Positions 52,237 through 60,644 of a stretch of DNA of 64,000 bases are shown piece after piece; the first letter of the stretch is position 1, and every line of letters starts with the position of its first letter. The notes under the pieces are model-generated. The model saw only the letters and a list, made by a program, of their open reading frames with translations. It was not told the DNA's origin and did not search any database. A program made the translations under genes and the position numbers. Source of the DNA: Halalkalibacter suaedae. GTDB taxonomy: Bacteria; Bacillota; Bacilli; Bacillales; Bacillaceae_D. Location: positions 1 to 64,000 of the forward strand of contig NZ_JAGKSQ010000008.1 of NCBI RefSeq assembly GCF_017939705.1, written 5' to 3'.

Positions 52237-53790
52237 ATGATGAAGACAAAGAAACTAGTTAGTTATCTAGGTGGGATCGGATTAACCTTCGTTTTACTTA
52301 GTGCATGTGGTAATGAAGAGGCTTCGACAGGAGAGAAGGAAACAACAGCTGTTGACGGAGTCGATTCGGAATCTGTTGAAGAAAACCAAACAATTGAACC
52401 AATTGCCTTTTCAATCATGACAAATCTTCACACAGCAGAAACGCCTGATAAGAAAATTGAAGAATTAATGGAAGAGAAAACTGGCTACACACTAGATATT
52501 CAATGGGTCCCAGATAGTAACTATGAAGAGAGATTGAATACTGCGTTTGCTACAGGTTCTTTCCCAGAGGCGGTACGTGTCGGCTTTGGCCAGTTAAATC
52601 AATTTAAAGATGCGATCCGTAGTGACCAATTTTGGGAGATCGGACCATATCTTGATCAATTTGAAAATTTAAGTAAATTAAATAAGGATATATTAAATAA
52701 CGGTTCGGTCGATGGCAAGATTTATGGAGTGTATCAAGGCAGACCACTCTCTCGCCAAGGTGTTATCTATCGAAAAGATTGGGCAGATAAACTTGGACTT
52801 GCAGCACCAGAAACGACTGAGGATTATATGGAAATGGTTAGAGCCTTCACAGAAGATGATCCAAATGGAACGGGTCGTGATGACACGATTGGTTTAGCTG
52901 ATCGGAGTGATTTAGTCTACGGTGGTTTCAAAACAGTTGCCTCATGGTTTGGCACTCCTCATGAGTGGGGAGAAAAGGATGGCGAGCTGCTTCCAGAATT
53001 TATGTTCCCTGAATTTATGGAGACATTAGATTTCTATCGAGAAATGCATTCAAATGGGTATATAAATCAAGATTTCCCTGTGACAAGTAAAGAGGATCAG
53101 GTCGCTTTATTAACGAATGGAACAGCTGGAACGTATGTTGGTTCGATGGAAGATGTTACGAAATTAAACAACGAAGCACTTGCACAAAATCCAGATGTTG
53201 AATTTGATGTTCATAATCATGTTACAGGACCAAATGGGGAATTTGCTATCTGGGCAATACCTGGATTTAGCGAAATTGTAATGTTCCCTAAATCCTCAGT
53301 TGATTCAGAGGAGAAACTGCTTAACATTCTAGGTTTTTATGATCAACTTATGACACCGGAAATTGCTAATATTATGTACTGGGGAATTGAAGGCGAGCAT
53401 TATGAGGTTGTTGACGGAAAAGCATCACCACTGACTGATGATCAACAAAAAATCGATCGAGAAGTCAGACCATATACAACACTTGAGGTTGGTGAGCCAG
53501 CGACGAACGGAAGATATGAGATTTACACTGATTATGAAGTAAGAAAGAAAGCAGATACGTTAATTCTGGAAAACAATGATTACTTGATTCATAACCCGAC
53601 AGTAACGTTGGATTCAGATACATTCATCCGAGATGGAGATCGTCTAAAGCAAATGATTGATGATGCAACAGTACGCTACATCCTTGGACAGACAGACAAA
53701 GCAGGATTTGAAAAAGTAGTTGAAGATTGGAAGTCTCAGGGCGGAGATGCCATTATCGAAGAATACAATGCGTCTTACAAAGACCAGTAA
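52237..53790 (+). CDS. ytcQ: ABC sugar-binding lipoprotein, YtcQ/LplA-like
   Basis: A 517-residue solute-binding lipoprotein of the LplA type, longer than the MalE type. Signal with lipobox LLSAC (Cys about 25), acidic linker, then FSIMTNLHTAETPDKKIEELMEEKTGYTLDIQWVP. It pairs with the LplB/LplC-type permeases that follow. The yteR, yteU and yteT homologues downstream favour the B. subtilis YtcQ/YteP/YtcP system for pectin or rhamnogalacturonan oligosaccharides. GTGGGGG precedes the ATG. Confidence 0.85.
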   Translation: MMKTKKLVSYLGGIGLTFVLLSACGNEEASTGEKETTAVDGVDSESVEENQTIEPIAFSIMTNLHTAETPDKKIEELMEEKTGYTLDIQWVPDSNYEERLNTAFATGSFPEAVRVGFGQLNQFKDAIRSDQFWEIGPYLDQFENLSKLNKDILNNGSVDGKIYGVYQGRPLSRQGVIYRKDWADKLGLAAPETTEDYMEMVRAFTEDDPNGTGRDDTIGLADRSDLVYGGFKTVASWFGTPHEWGEKDGELLPEFMFPEFMETLDFYREMHSNGYINQDFPVTSKEDQVALLTNGTAGTYVGSMEDVTKLNNEALAQNPDVEFDVHNHVTGPNGEFAIWAIPGFSEIVMFPKSSVDSEEKLLNILGFYDQLMTPEIANIMYWGIEGEHYEVVDGKASPLTDDQQKIDREVRPYTTLEVGEPATNGRYEIYTDYEVRKKADTLILENNDYLIHNPTVTLDSDTFIRDGDRLKQMIDDATVRYILGQTDKAGFEKVVEDWKSQGGDAIIEEYNASYKDQ

Positions 53791-53799
53791 AAGAGAAAA

Positions 53800-53850
53800 G
53801 AATCGGGGTGTTGCTAAAGACTATTTGTAACCTTTTTGTGGCACCCCGAA
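53800..53850 (+). other. stem-loop between ytcQ and yteP
   Basis: TCGGGGTG pairs with CACCCCGA across about 30 bases and is not followed by a T run. It may lower expression of the permeases relative to the binding protein or protect the upstream mRNA. The 323-base gap also holds an inverted repeat ACTATCTA/TAGATAGT at 53920-53949. Confidence 0.55.
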
Positions 53851-54057
53851 ATGATAATTAATCGACTCTAACATCGATTCCTTTAATTGTTGAATGGATA
53901 AATGGTCATACGTATCTACACTATCTATTTAACGACAATTGTAGATAGTAATCATAAGCTTAGTTTTAGATGACTTCTTAGGAAATGGCTAGATTTATTG
54001 ACTCTTATGAGGAAATGATTATGGCTGTAATTAAAACTAAAGAATAGTATCTAAATT

Positions 54058-54072
54058 AGAAAACGCTTACAA
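54058..54072. promoter_or_regulatory. cre-like site before yteP
   Basis: AGAAAACGCTTACAA, read on the other strand as TTGTAAGCGTTTTCT, fits the CcpA cre consensus with one mismatch, 42 bases before yteP. Confidence 0.6.
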
Positions 54073-54113
54073 GTTGATTGTGACATGTCACTTCAAAAGA
54101 AAGGAAACTAACA

Positions 54114-55076
54114 ATGGAGAATAACATTGCCTTAGAAAGAGCCAATCCGCAATTACCACATCATAATAAACGGACAGAACTAATTAAAAAAATTAAAAAG
54201 AATAAGTGGATTTATCTAATGATTGCACCAGGAATTTTGTATTTTTTCATATACAAATACATTCCTATGTATGGCCTAATTATTGCTTTTCAGGAATATA
54301 AACCGTATCTAGGAATCTCAGGTAGTGAATGGGTAGGTTTGAAGCATTTCGAGAGATTGTTTACAAGTCCTGACTTTTGGATGATTTTTAGAAATACGCT
54401 CGTGCTATTTGCCTTGCAAATCATTGTGTTTTTTCCAGTCCCAATTATTATCGCGTTAATGTTAAACGAAGTTAGAAATGTAGCATTCAAGAGAAGTGTC
54501 CAGATGTTAATTTATATTCCGCATTTTATGTCATGGGTCGTTATCGTTTCTATCAGCTTTGTCATGCTGACTCTAGATGGTGGGATTATTAACTCATTAT
54601 TAGAAGCAATGGGTTTTGAGAAAATCAACTTTTTAATGAATCCTGACACATTTAGACCGATGTATATTCTCCAAGTGATGTGGAGAGAAGCTGGATGGGG
54701 AACGATTATCTTTCTAGCCGCGATTGCAGCAGTAGACCCTCAGCTATATGAAGCTGCAAAAATGGATGGTGCCAATCGGTTACGTCAAGCCTGGCATATC
54801 ACCTTACCGACGATCCGCAGTGTAATTGTAGTTTTGCTTATTCTGAAAATTGGAGATGTGTTAGAGCTTGGATTTGAACATGTCTATTTACTTTTAAACG
54901 CATCCAACCGTGAAGTAGGAGAAATTTTTGATACGTATGTCTATACAGCAGGTTTGAAGCAAGGACAGTTCAGCTACAGTACAGCTGTTGGGTTTTTCAA
55001 AGGAATTGTTGGATTGATTTTAGTGATCTGTGCGAATTGGCTAGCAAAAAAAGCAGGAGAAGAAGGAATTTATTAA
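54114..55076 (+). CDS. yteP: ABC sugar permease, YteP/LplB-like
   Basis: A 320-residue LplB-type permease: polar N terminus, six membrane segments, FIYKYIPMYGLIIAFQEYKPY near residue 45 and the EAA loop YEAAKMDGANRLRQAWHITLP (about 212-232). AAAGGAAA precedes the ATG. It acts with the next gene as the membrane pair for the YtcQ-like binding protein; the ATPase is elsewhere. Confidence 0.9.
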   Translation: MENNIALERANPQLPHHNKRTELIKKIKKNKWIYLMIAPGILYFFIYKYIPMYGLIIAFQEYKPYLGISGSEWVGLKHFERLFTSPDFWMIFRNTLVLFALQIIVFFPVPIIIALMLNEVRNVAFKRSVQMLIYIPHFMSWVVIVSISFVMLTLDGGIINSLLEAMGFEKINFLMNPDTFRPMYILQVMWREAGWGTIIFLAAIAAVDPQLYEAAKMDGANRLRQAWHITLPTIRSVIVVLLILKIGDVLELGFEHVYLLLNASNREVGEIFDTYVYTAGLKQGQFSYSTAVGFFKGIVGLILVICANWLAKKAGEEGIY

Positions 55077-55109
55077 TTTGTCACTTTAATAGATTTAGGA
55101 GGAATGATT

Positions 55110-55985
55110 ATGGTTGGGGATAAGTCTTTTGGCGGTCGTTTATTCAACATTACAAACATTACAATACTAACGATCATTGCCCTACTTTGTGTTTTACCAT
55201 TTATCCATGTTGTCGCGTCATCATTTACAACAAGTGCAGAGCTAGCTCAAAAATCATTTGTTTTAATCCCGACTGTTTGGAGTTTGGATGCATATAAGTA
55301 TATTTTTTCGACTGATACGATCGTGAAAGCAATGTTAATTTCAATTGCTGTCACAGTTGGTGGTACGCTCTTCAGTATGTTTTTGTCGACGTTAACAGCA
55401 TACGGACTATCTCGAAAGGATTTAGTTGGTAGAAGGTTTATTATGTTCTTTATCGTCTTTACGATGTTGTTCAACGGCGGAATGATCCCGACATTTCTAG
55501 TTGTCCAACAAACTGGATTATTAAATTCGTTAGCTGCTCTTGTCATTCCAGTTGCCATTAACGCATTTAATATGATCATTCTAAAGAGTTTCTTTCAAAA
55601 CTTGCCACAAGGATTAGAAGAGTCAGCGAAAATTGATGGGTGTAGTGATTTCGGGATTCTATTTCGTATCGTTATTCCATGCTCGATGCCGGCTATCGCA
55701 ACGATTTCATTGTTTTATGCTGTGACATATTGGAACACATATATGCATGCAATCTTATATTTAAGTGATTCTTCTAAGTGGCCTGTCCAAGTATTGTTAA
55801 GACAGATAGTTGTTCTTGCAAGTGGTTTAAATTATGACGGGGCTGAGTTTACTAGTGTACCACCCCCAGAAATTACCGTTAAGATGGCAGTTATCGTTGT
55901 GGCAACGCTACCCATTCTTCTCGTATATCCTTTCCTGCAAAAGTATTTTGCTAAAGGGGCATTAATTGGGTCGATAAAAGGTTAA
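55110..55985 (+). CDS. ytcP: ABC sugar permease, YtcP/LplC-like
   Basis: A 291-residue LplC-type permease with six membrane segments, STLTAYGLSRKDLVGRR near residue 95, the EAA loop EESAKIDGCSDFGILFRIVIP and an end PFLQKYFAKGALIGSIKG typical of the family. ATG 55110 is chosen because AGGAGGA lies 7 bases upstream; the ATG at 55104 touches that site. Confidence 0.9.
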   Translation: MVGDKSFGGRLFNITNITILTIIALLCVLPFIHVVASSFTTSAELAQKSFVLIPTVWSLDAYKYIFSTDTIVKAMLISIAVTVGGTLFSMFLSTLTAYGLSRKDLVGRRFIMFFIVFTMLFNGGMIPTFLVVQQTGLLNSLAALVIPVAINAFNMIILKSFFQNLPQGLEESAKIDGCSDFGILFRIVIPCSMPAIATISLFYAVTYWNTYMHAILYLSDSSKWPVQVLLRQIVVLASGLNYDGAEFTSVPPPEITVKMAVIVVATLPILLVYPFLQKYFAKGALIGSIKG

Positions 55986-56013
55986 TAATCTACAAGCTGA
56001 AAGTGGTGAAAAG

Positions 56014-57123
56014 ATGGGGTTTCATGAAAAGAGCTTTCAAACCATTCTTGAAAAAATGGATCAACCATTCTCTGGTCTTATGCATTGGTTGGCAGGACAA
56101 TACGATGAATCAACAGGTGGCTTTTATTATGCTAGAAGCTCAATTAATGATCATCGTTTTTCCCCTGATATTGAATCGACTGCACAAGGATTGAATATCC
56201 TTTCACGAAATCAACTAATTGAGAAAATACCTAAGGCAATGAAACAACAGATGATTCGCTTCTTTCAAAAGAAACAAGTTGAAGCAAGTGGCTATTTCTA
56301 TGATGAAAATCCCTTGATGGCACAAGATGAAGTGATGGTGCATCGGGCTATACACTACTCGGCTAACTCTCTAAAACTACTTGGTGACAAACCATTATTT
56401 CTACTTCCACTTGCAGCAAAAAGTGCACCCGACTATGTCAAGACACCAGAGACTTATTTGGAAAAATGGAAGAGCATCGATCTACGCAATAGTTGGAGAG
56501 GCTGTGATCTGATCGCAACTTCATGTGTGTATATTAGTGAACTACCAGATGATAAACAACCACCATTTTTGGATGCGGCAATCAACTACTTAAGCTCAAT
56601 TCAAGATCAAGAAACAGGCTTATGGGGTGGGGGGAGTTTATATGTTCGAATTTCTGGAACGTTTAAACTGTATACATTTTATAACAGATATCAAATTCCG
56701 ATACCAAACGCTGATAAAATCTATCAAAGCATTTTGAGATGTCTTCGAACAGAAAAGGCTGTTGATATGTGCTACATTAGGAATCCTGTGGATCTGCTTG
56801 CATATATGAAAATCGACATCTCAGCTAGCGACCTTGCGGAAATTATAGAAATTACTTCGGATAATATTAGAAAGCTCAAACGGGATGATGGTGGGTTTTC
56901 AAGAGAAATGAATCACTCGCCGCAAGCTCCTAATGTTGCTCAAGTGAAAAAAGGCGACTATTATCCGAATATGCCAGAGGCTGTTTGTTTAGGGAAGGGA
57001 TTATATGAAGGGGATATGAATGCCAGTACTCAGGCAACATTGATCAGGTTGCAATGTTATCGATTGGCTGGAATGAAGGCTGAACCAATCAAGGGTTCGA
57101 GTGAATTTTTTTCTTATTTTTAA
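56014..57123 (+). CDS. predicted alpha/alpha-toroid protein, function unknown
   Basis: A 369-residue soluble, mostly helical protein. Repeated Gly-containing helix turns (DESTGGFYYARSS, QDQETGLWGGGSL, KRDDGGFSREMNH) resemble the QW/prenyltransferase-type alpha/alpha-toroid fold, which GH105-like and lyase enzymes also use in part. No signal peptide. I cannot assign a family. It sits between the permease genes and an MFS carrier and starts 28 bases after ytcP, so it is probably an intracellular enzyme for an imported oligosaccharide. This is inference from layout. Confidence 0.7.
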   Translation: MGFHEKSFQTILEKMDQPFSGLMHWLAGQYDESTGGFYYARSSINDHRFSPDIESTAQGLNILSRNQLIEKIPKAMKQQMIRFFQKKQVEASGYFYDENPLMAQDEVMVHRAIHYSANSLKLLGDKPLFLLPLAAKSAPDYVKTPETYLEKWKSIDLRNSWRGCDLIATSCVYISELPDDKQPPFLDAAINYLSSIQDQETGLWGGGSLYVRISGTFKLYTFYNRYQIPIPNADKIYQSILRCLRTEKAVDMCYIRNPVDLLAYMKIDISASDLAEIIEITSDNIRKLKRDDGGFSREMNHSPQAPNVAQVKKGDYYPNMPEAVCLGKGLYEGDMNASTQATLIRLQCYRLAGMKAEPIKGSSEFFSYF

Positions 57124-57162
57124 ACCCTTTACTAATTAGGGTAGAGAGAAGTGTCTTAGAAC

Positions 57163-58362
57163 ATGAAACTACTAAATAGACAGCAAAAGAAAAGCCTGTC
57201 AGATCAGGCTGTTACTACTCTTGTTAACCATTTTATTTTCCAACTTGGAAATTCACTATCTTCCCTTTTTATTAATCTCTATTTATGGCGTTTAACAGAG
57301 AGCTTATATATCAATGGGTTGTATAACCTAATTGCAATTTTAGCTCAGGGACTGTCCTCAATCTTAATTGGGAGAATCACTAAGCGAAAAGGTCACTTGA
57401 TTATTTATCGTTATGGAATTTTTTTAACAGCCTGTTTTTATTTATGTATTATCATTATGCAAGAACAGATGATTCACTATTTCGTCTGGTTTGCATTACT
57501 CATTGGAGTTGCACAAGCTGCATACTGGCTAAGTTATTTCACATTAGCACATGAGGTCTCAAGTAATACGAACCGTCATCGGTACTTGGGATGGAATCAA
57601 ATACTAATGGGATTAGCAAATTTAGTTGGGCCTGCAGTTGCAGGTATTGTTATTAGTCTGAACTCGGGACTAACTGGGTATATCATTGTCTTTATTATGG
57701 CGTTTATCCTTTTCTTTTTTGCTACTATTGGCAGCTTTCGCTTGAATATGGAACTCAAGCATCATAAAGAGTACTACATGAAGTATCTCTCATTAATGAT
57801 CAAGAAGAAGAGGCACTTTGGAACGTCCCTTATCGGTTGGTTTATCATCGGGTTTCCACAAGGAATATTAATGTATGTACCTTCGATTTTACTATTTACG
57901 ATTCTACCCAATGAAAGCTTCATTGGTTATATGAATGTGTTCTTTCTTAGTCTATCAATTATCGCTAGTTATTTATTAGCGAGGGTTGCCAAGCTTGATT
58001 CAACTAAGTTCTATCTGTTCATTGCCGCATTTGGAATGGTATGTGCAGCTACGTTCCTCTTGTGGGAAATTGCGATATGGTCAGTTGTGTTGTTTATGAC
58101 TGTTCAATCAATTTTCAGACCGCTTCAGGCTACAACATATGCAGTCTATTACTATTCTTGGCTTGATCTAATTCCTTTGAAGGATAACTTCCGTGTCGAG
58201 TCAGTTGTTTTACGTGAAGCGATCATTAATTTCGGAAGAGCGATGGGGATTTTTATATTTATGATTTTCTCAACAAGCATTAATCTTGATACAATTCCTT
58301 GGATTCTTGTTTTCGTGATGGGAATTCAATTATACATTCCTGTACTTATTAAAGAAAAATAA
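57163..58362 (+). CDS. MFS transporter
   Basis: A 399-residue MFS protein with about 11-12 membrane segments. It starts with a Lys/Gln-rich cytoplasmic end, then NHFIFQLGNSLSSLFINLYLWRL, and has the loop GRITKRKGH (about residues 70-78). It is unlike the YteP/YtcP importer, so the region has a separate secondary carrier, perhaps for monomers or disaccharides. The ribosome binding site is weak. It lies between the unknown toroid gene and kdgF. Confidence 0.82.
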   Translation: MKLLNRQQKKSLSDQAVTTLVNHFIFQLGNSLSSLFINLYLWRLTESLYINGLYNLIAILAQGLSSILIGRITKRKGHLIIYRYGIFLTACFYLCIIIMQEQMIHYFVWFALLIGVAQAAYWLSYFTLAHEVSSNTNRHRYLGWNQILMGLANLVGPAVAGIVISLNSGLTGYIIVFIMAFILFFFATIGSFRLNMELKHHKEYYMKYLSLMIKKKRHFGTSLIGWFIIGFPQGILMYVPSILLFTILPNESFIGYMNVFFLSLSIIASYLLARVAKLDSTKFYLFIAAFGMVCAATFLLWEIAIWSVVLFMTVQSIFRPLQATTYAVYYYSWLDLIPLKDNFRVESVVLREAIINFGRAMGIFIFMIFSTSINLDTIPWILVFVMGIQLYIPVLIKEK

Positions 58363-58379
58363 AAAAGGAGGCCATAGTT

Positions 58380-58697
58380 ATGGGGCTAATTGGAGAGTGG
58401 GAAGTAGTTGATAATGGTGTGAAGCGACTGATTCATCAACCAGGAAAACAATTAATGATGATGGAAGTGCAGTTTGAGCAAGGGGGAATAGGGGCTGAAC
58501 ATAGTCATCCACATGAGCAGTATACGTATTGCTTGGCTGGTGAATTTCAATTTAAGGTTGATGGAAAAGAAATCATATTAAAAAAAGGTGAGTCCCTCAA
58601 TATTCAAGGTGGAGCTGTTCATGGCGTCGTAGCAATCAGAGCGGGATCTTTGTTAGATATATTTACCCCTTTAAGAGAGGACTTGCTAAATAACTAA
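58380..58697 (+). CDS. kdgF: cupin protein KdgF
   Basis: A 105-residue single cupin domain. The metal-binding motif HSHPHEQYTYCLAGEF (about residues 42-57) and the later His in GGAVHGVVAI (about 81) match KdgF, which converts the unsaturated uronic acid released by GH105/GH88 enzymes to linear 5-keto-4-deoxyuronate, the KduI substrate. The C-terminal LLDIFTPLREDLL is also typical. AAAGGAGG precedes the ATG. It is directly followed by the GH105 gene that makes its substrate. Confidence 0.87.
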   Translation: MGLIGEWEVVDNGVKRLIHQPGKQLMMMEVQFEQGGIGAEHSHPHEQYTYCLAGEFQFKVDGKEIILKKGESLNIQGGAVHGVVAIRAGSLLDIFTPLREDLLNN

Positions 58698-58737
58698 ATC
58701 GATATGAATAGAATTCTGAAATTAGAGGAGAGATTTT

Positions 58738-59844
58738 ATGAAGAATCAATTCAGCACCAATGGGATAACTGCATTAGAATGGGCAGAAAGAGCAAGTGAA
58801 AGCTTAATGACTCAATTTGAGCCGATCCTTTTACCGCCTGAAAATAGATGGCATTATCATCAAGGTGTGTTCTTATGCGGCATTTATAGTCTTTGGCAAG
58901 AAACAAAAGACAAAGTCTACTTTGATTATTTTAAAGAATATGTAGATAAGCTCATCGATGAAAACGGAAATTTTTATTTTGAACGTGATCAATTAGATGC
59001 AATACAGCCGGGTTTATTATTGTTACCTTTATATGAATTGACAGGAGAAGAACGATACAAAATAGCGGCAACTAAGCTCCGAAACATACTAAATACGATT
59101 AACAAGACAAGTGAAGGTGGGTTTTGGCATAAAGATAAGTATCCTTATCAAATGTGGCTTGATGGGCTATATATGGCTGGACCGTTCACGCTACAATTCG
59201 GTCAACAATTTAATGAACCTGAATTAATAGACCTTGTGTTGCATCAAGAAGAATTAATGAGAAAGAACACAAAGGATGCACGAACAGGCTTATACTTTCA
59301 TGGCTGGGATGAAAGAGGTCAAACGCCTTGGAGTGTGCCGGAAACGAATACAGCTCCAGAAATATGGGGACGATCATTAGGTTGGTACGGATTGGCACTT
59401 GTAGATATTATTAGTATGCTTTCAGATACTCATAGCAAAAAGGCAGAGTTAACAAGTGTGTTGCAACAATTAGTAGAGAATATCGTTCGTTATCAAGATG
59501 ATGAAACAGGGCTATGGTATCAAGTTATTGATAAAGGCTATGAAGAGGATAATTGGTTGGAGAGCTCGTGTTCATGTTTGTTTATTTATACGATTGCTAA
59601 GGCAGTTAATGAAGGCTATATTGATAAAAGGTATCTTGAGCATGCCAATAAGGGCTATCAAGGTGTAATTAAACACGCTATAAAATTAGATGAAGATGGT
59701 CATGTTAATTTGACTGGAATTTGTATTGGGACGTCAATTGGCATATATGATTATTATGTCAATCGTGAAACTAGTGAAAATGATCTACACGGAGTTGGGG
59801 CTTTTATTTTAGCCAGTGTACAACTTCAAAAATGTAATAAATAG
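58738..59844 (+). CDS. yteR: unsaturated rhamnogalacturonyl hydrolase, GH105 (YteR-like)
   Basis: A 368-residue GH105 enzyme close to B. subtilis YteR. Shared blocks are PPENRWHYHQGVFLCG (about residues 39-54), TSEGGFWHKDKYPYQMWLDGLYMAGPF with the catalytic Asp at about 143, EIWGRSLGWYGLALVD and DNWLESSCSCLFIYTIA, and ICIGTSIGIYDYYVNRETSENDLHGVGAF. It frees the unsaturated galacturonate from rhamnogalacturonan disaccharides in the cytosol. AGAGGAGAG precedes the ATG. Confidence 0.95.
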   Translation: MKNQFSTNGITALEWAERASESLMTQFEPILLPPENRWHYHQGVFLCGIYSLWQETKDKVYFDYFKEYVDKLIDENGNFYFERDQLDAIQPGLLLLPLYELTGEERYKIAATKLRNILNTINKTSEGGFWHKDKYPYQMWLDGLYMAGPFTLQFGQQFNEPELIDLVLHQEELMRKNTKDARTGLYFHGWDERGQTPWSVPETNTAPEIWGRSLGWYGLALVDIISMLSDTHSKKAELTSVLQQLVENIVRYQDDETGLWYQVIDKGYEEDNWLESSCSCLFIYTIAKAVNEGYIDKRYLEHANKGYQGVIKHAIKLDEDGHVNLTGICIGTSIGIYDYYVNRETSENDLHGVGAFILASVQLQKCNK

Positions 59845-59847
59845 TTA

Positions 59848-59862
59848 GTAAAGCGTTTTCAA
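59848..59862. promoter_or_regulatory. weak cre-like site before yteU
   Basis: GTAAAGCGTTTTCAA fits the cre consensus with about two mismatches when read on the minus strand. It lies 71 bases before the DUF624 gene. Confidence 0.35.
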
Positions 59863-59932
59863 AACCTGGATAAACATATATACTTGTAATATAAAGCTAT
59901 AGAGCTGAAGTTACTGAGAGGAGGATTGCTTC

Positions 59933-60583
59933 ATGGAGATGACTGGCTTAATGGGGAGCTTCTACAGAGTGAGTGTGTTTATATCGCGGCTTGCGTATAT
60001 AAATTTGTTATGGATCTTCTTTTCACTCGTTGGACTTGTTGTAATCGGTGTAATGCCGGCAACTGTTGCGATGTTTACGGTCATGAGAAAGTGGCTTGAC
60101 ACAGAAGATGTTCCAATTTTTAAAACATTTCTACAAACATATAAATCTGAGTTTATTAAATCAAATTTATATGGTTTGTTTTTTATCTTTGTTGGCTATA
60201 TCTTATATGTCAATTTTATTCTCGCCGCCGATCAAGTGATTTGGATGATGGTAGTAAGGTATTGTCTACTTGTGGTTAGTATTTTATTTATCACGACGCT
60301 TTTATTGTTTTTTCCCATTTATGTTCGTCTAGAGCTCCAGGGCACGCAGTATATTAAAACAGCCCTGCTACTTGGGGTGGCTTATCCTCAGTATACTTGT
60401 ATGATCGTTATCGGAATTGTTGGGATTCAGTATATGATGATGACCCTGCCTGGATTAACTCTATTCTTTGCTGCTAGTTTAGTAAGTTATTTTATCACTC
60501 GAGTTGTAAATATTATTTTTAAGGTTGTTGAAAGAAAGAAGGAACATATGCTTAATGAAGCAACAGAAATTACAAGCATGTAG
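59933..60583 (+). CDS. yteU: DUF624 membrane protein, YteU-like
   Basis: A 216-residue DUF624 protein with about five membrane segments, paralogous to the one at 40369: SVFISRLAYINLLWIFFSLVGLVVIGVMPATVAMFTVMRKW. It has the place of yteU beside yteR and yteT. The role is unknown. GAGGAGG precedes the ATG. Confidence 0.87.
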   Translation: MEMTGLMGSFYRVSVFISRLAYINLLWIFFSLVGLVVIGVMPATVAMFTVMRKWLDTEDVPIFKTFLQTYKSEFIKSNLYGLFFIFVGYILYVNFILAADQVIWMMVVRYCLLVVSILFITTLLLFFPIYVRLELQGTQYIKTALLLGVAYPQYTCMIVIGIVGIQYMMMTLPGLTLFFAASLVSYFITRVVNIIFKVVERKKEHMLNEATEITSM

Positions 60584-60616
60584 GTAACGAACAAGAAGAA
60601 TATCTTTTTATGAAAA

Positions 60617-60630
60617 TAACAACGTTGTTA
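60617..60630. promoter_or_regulatory. LacI-type operator before yteT
   Basis: TAACAACGTTGTTA, part of an 18-bp perfect palindrome (60615-60632), ends 15 bases before the yteT start. Confidence 0.8.
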
Positions 60631-60644
60631 TTAGGGGGAGCACA

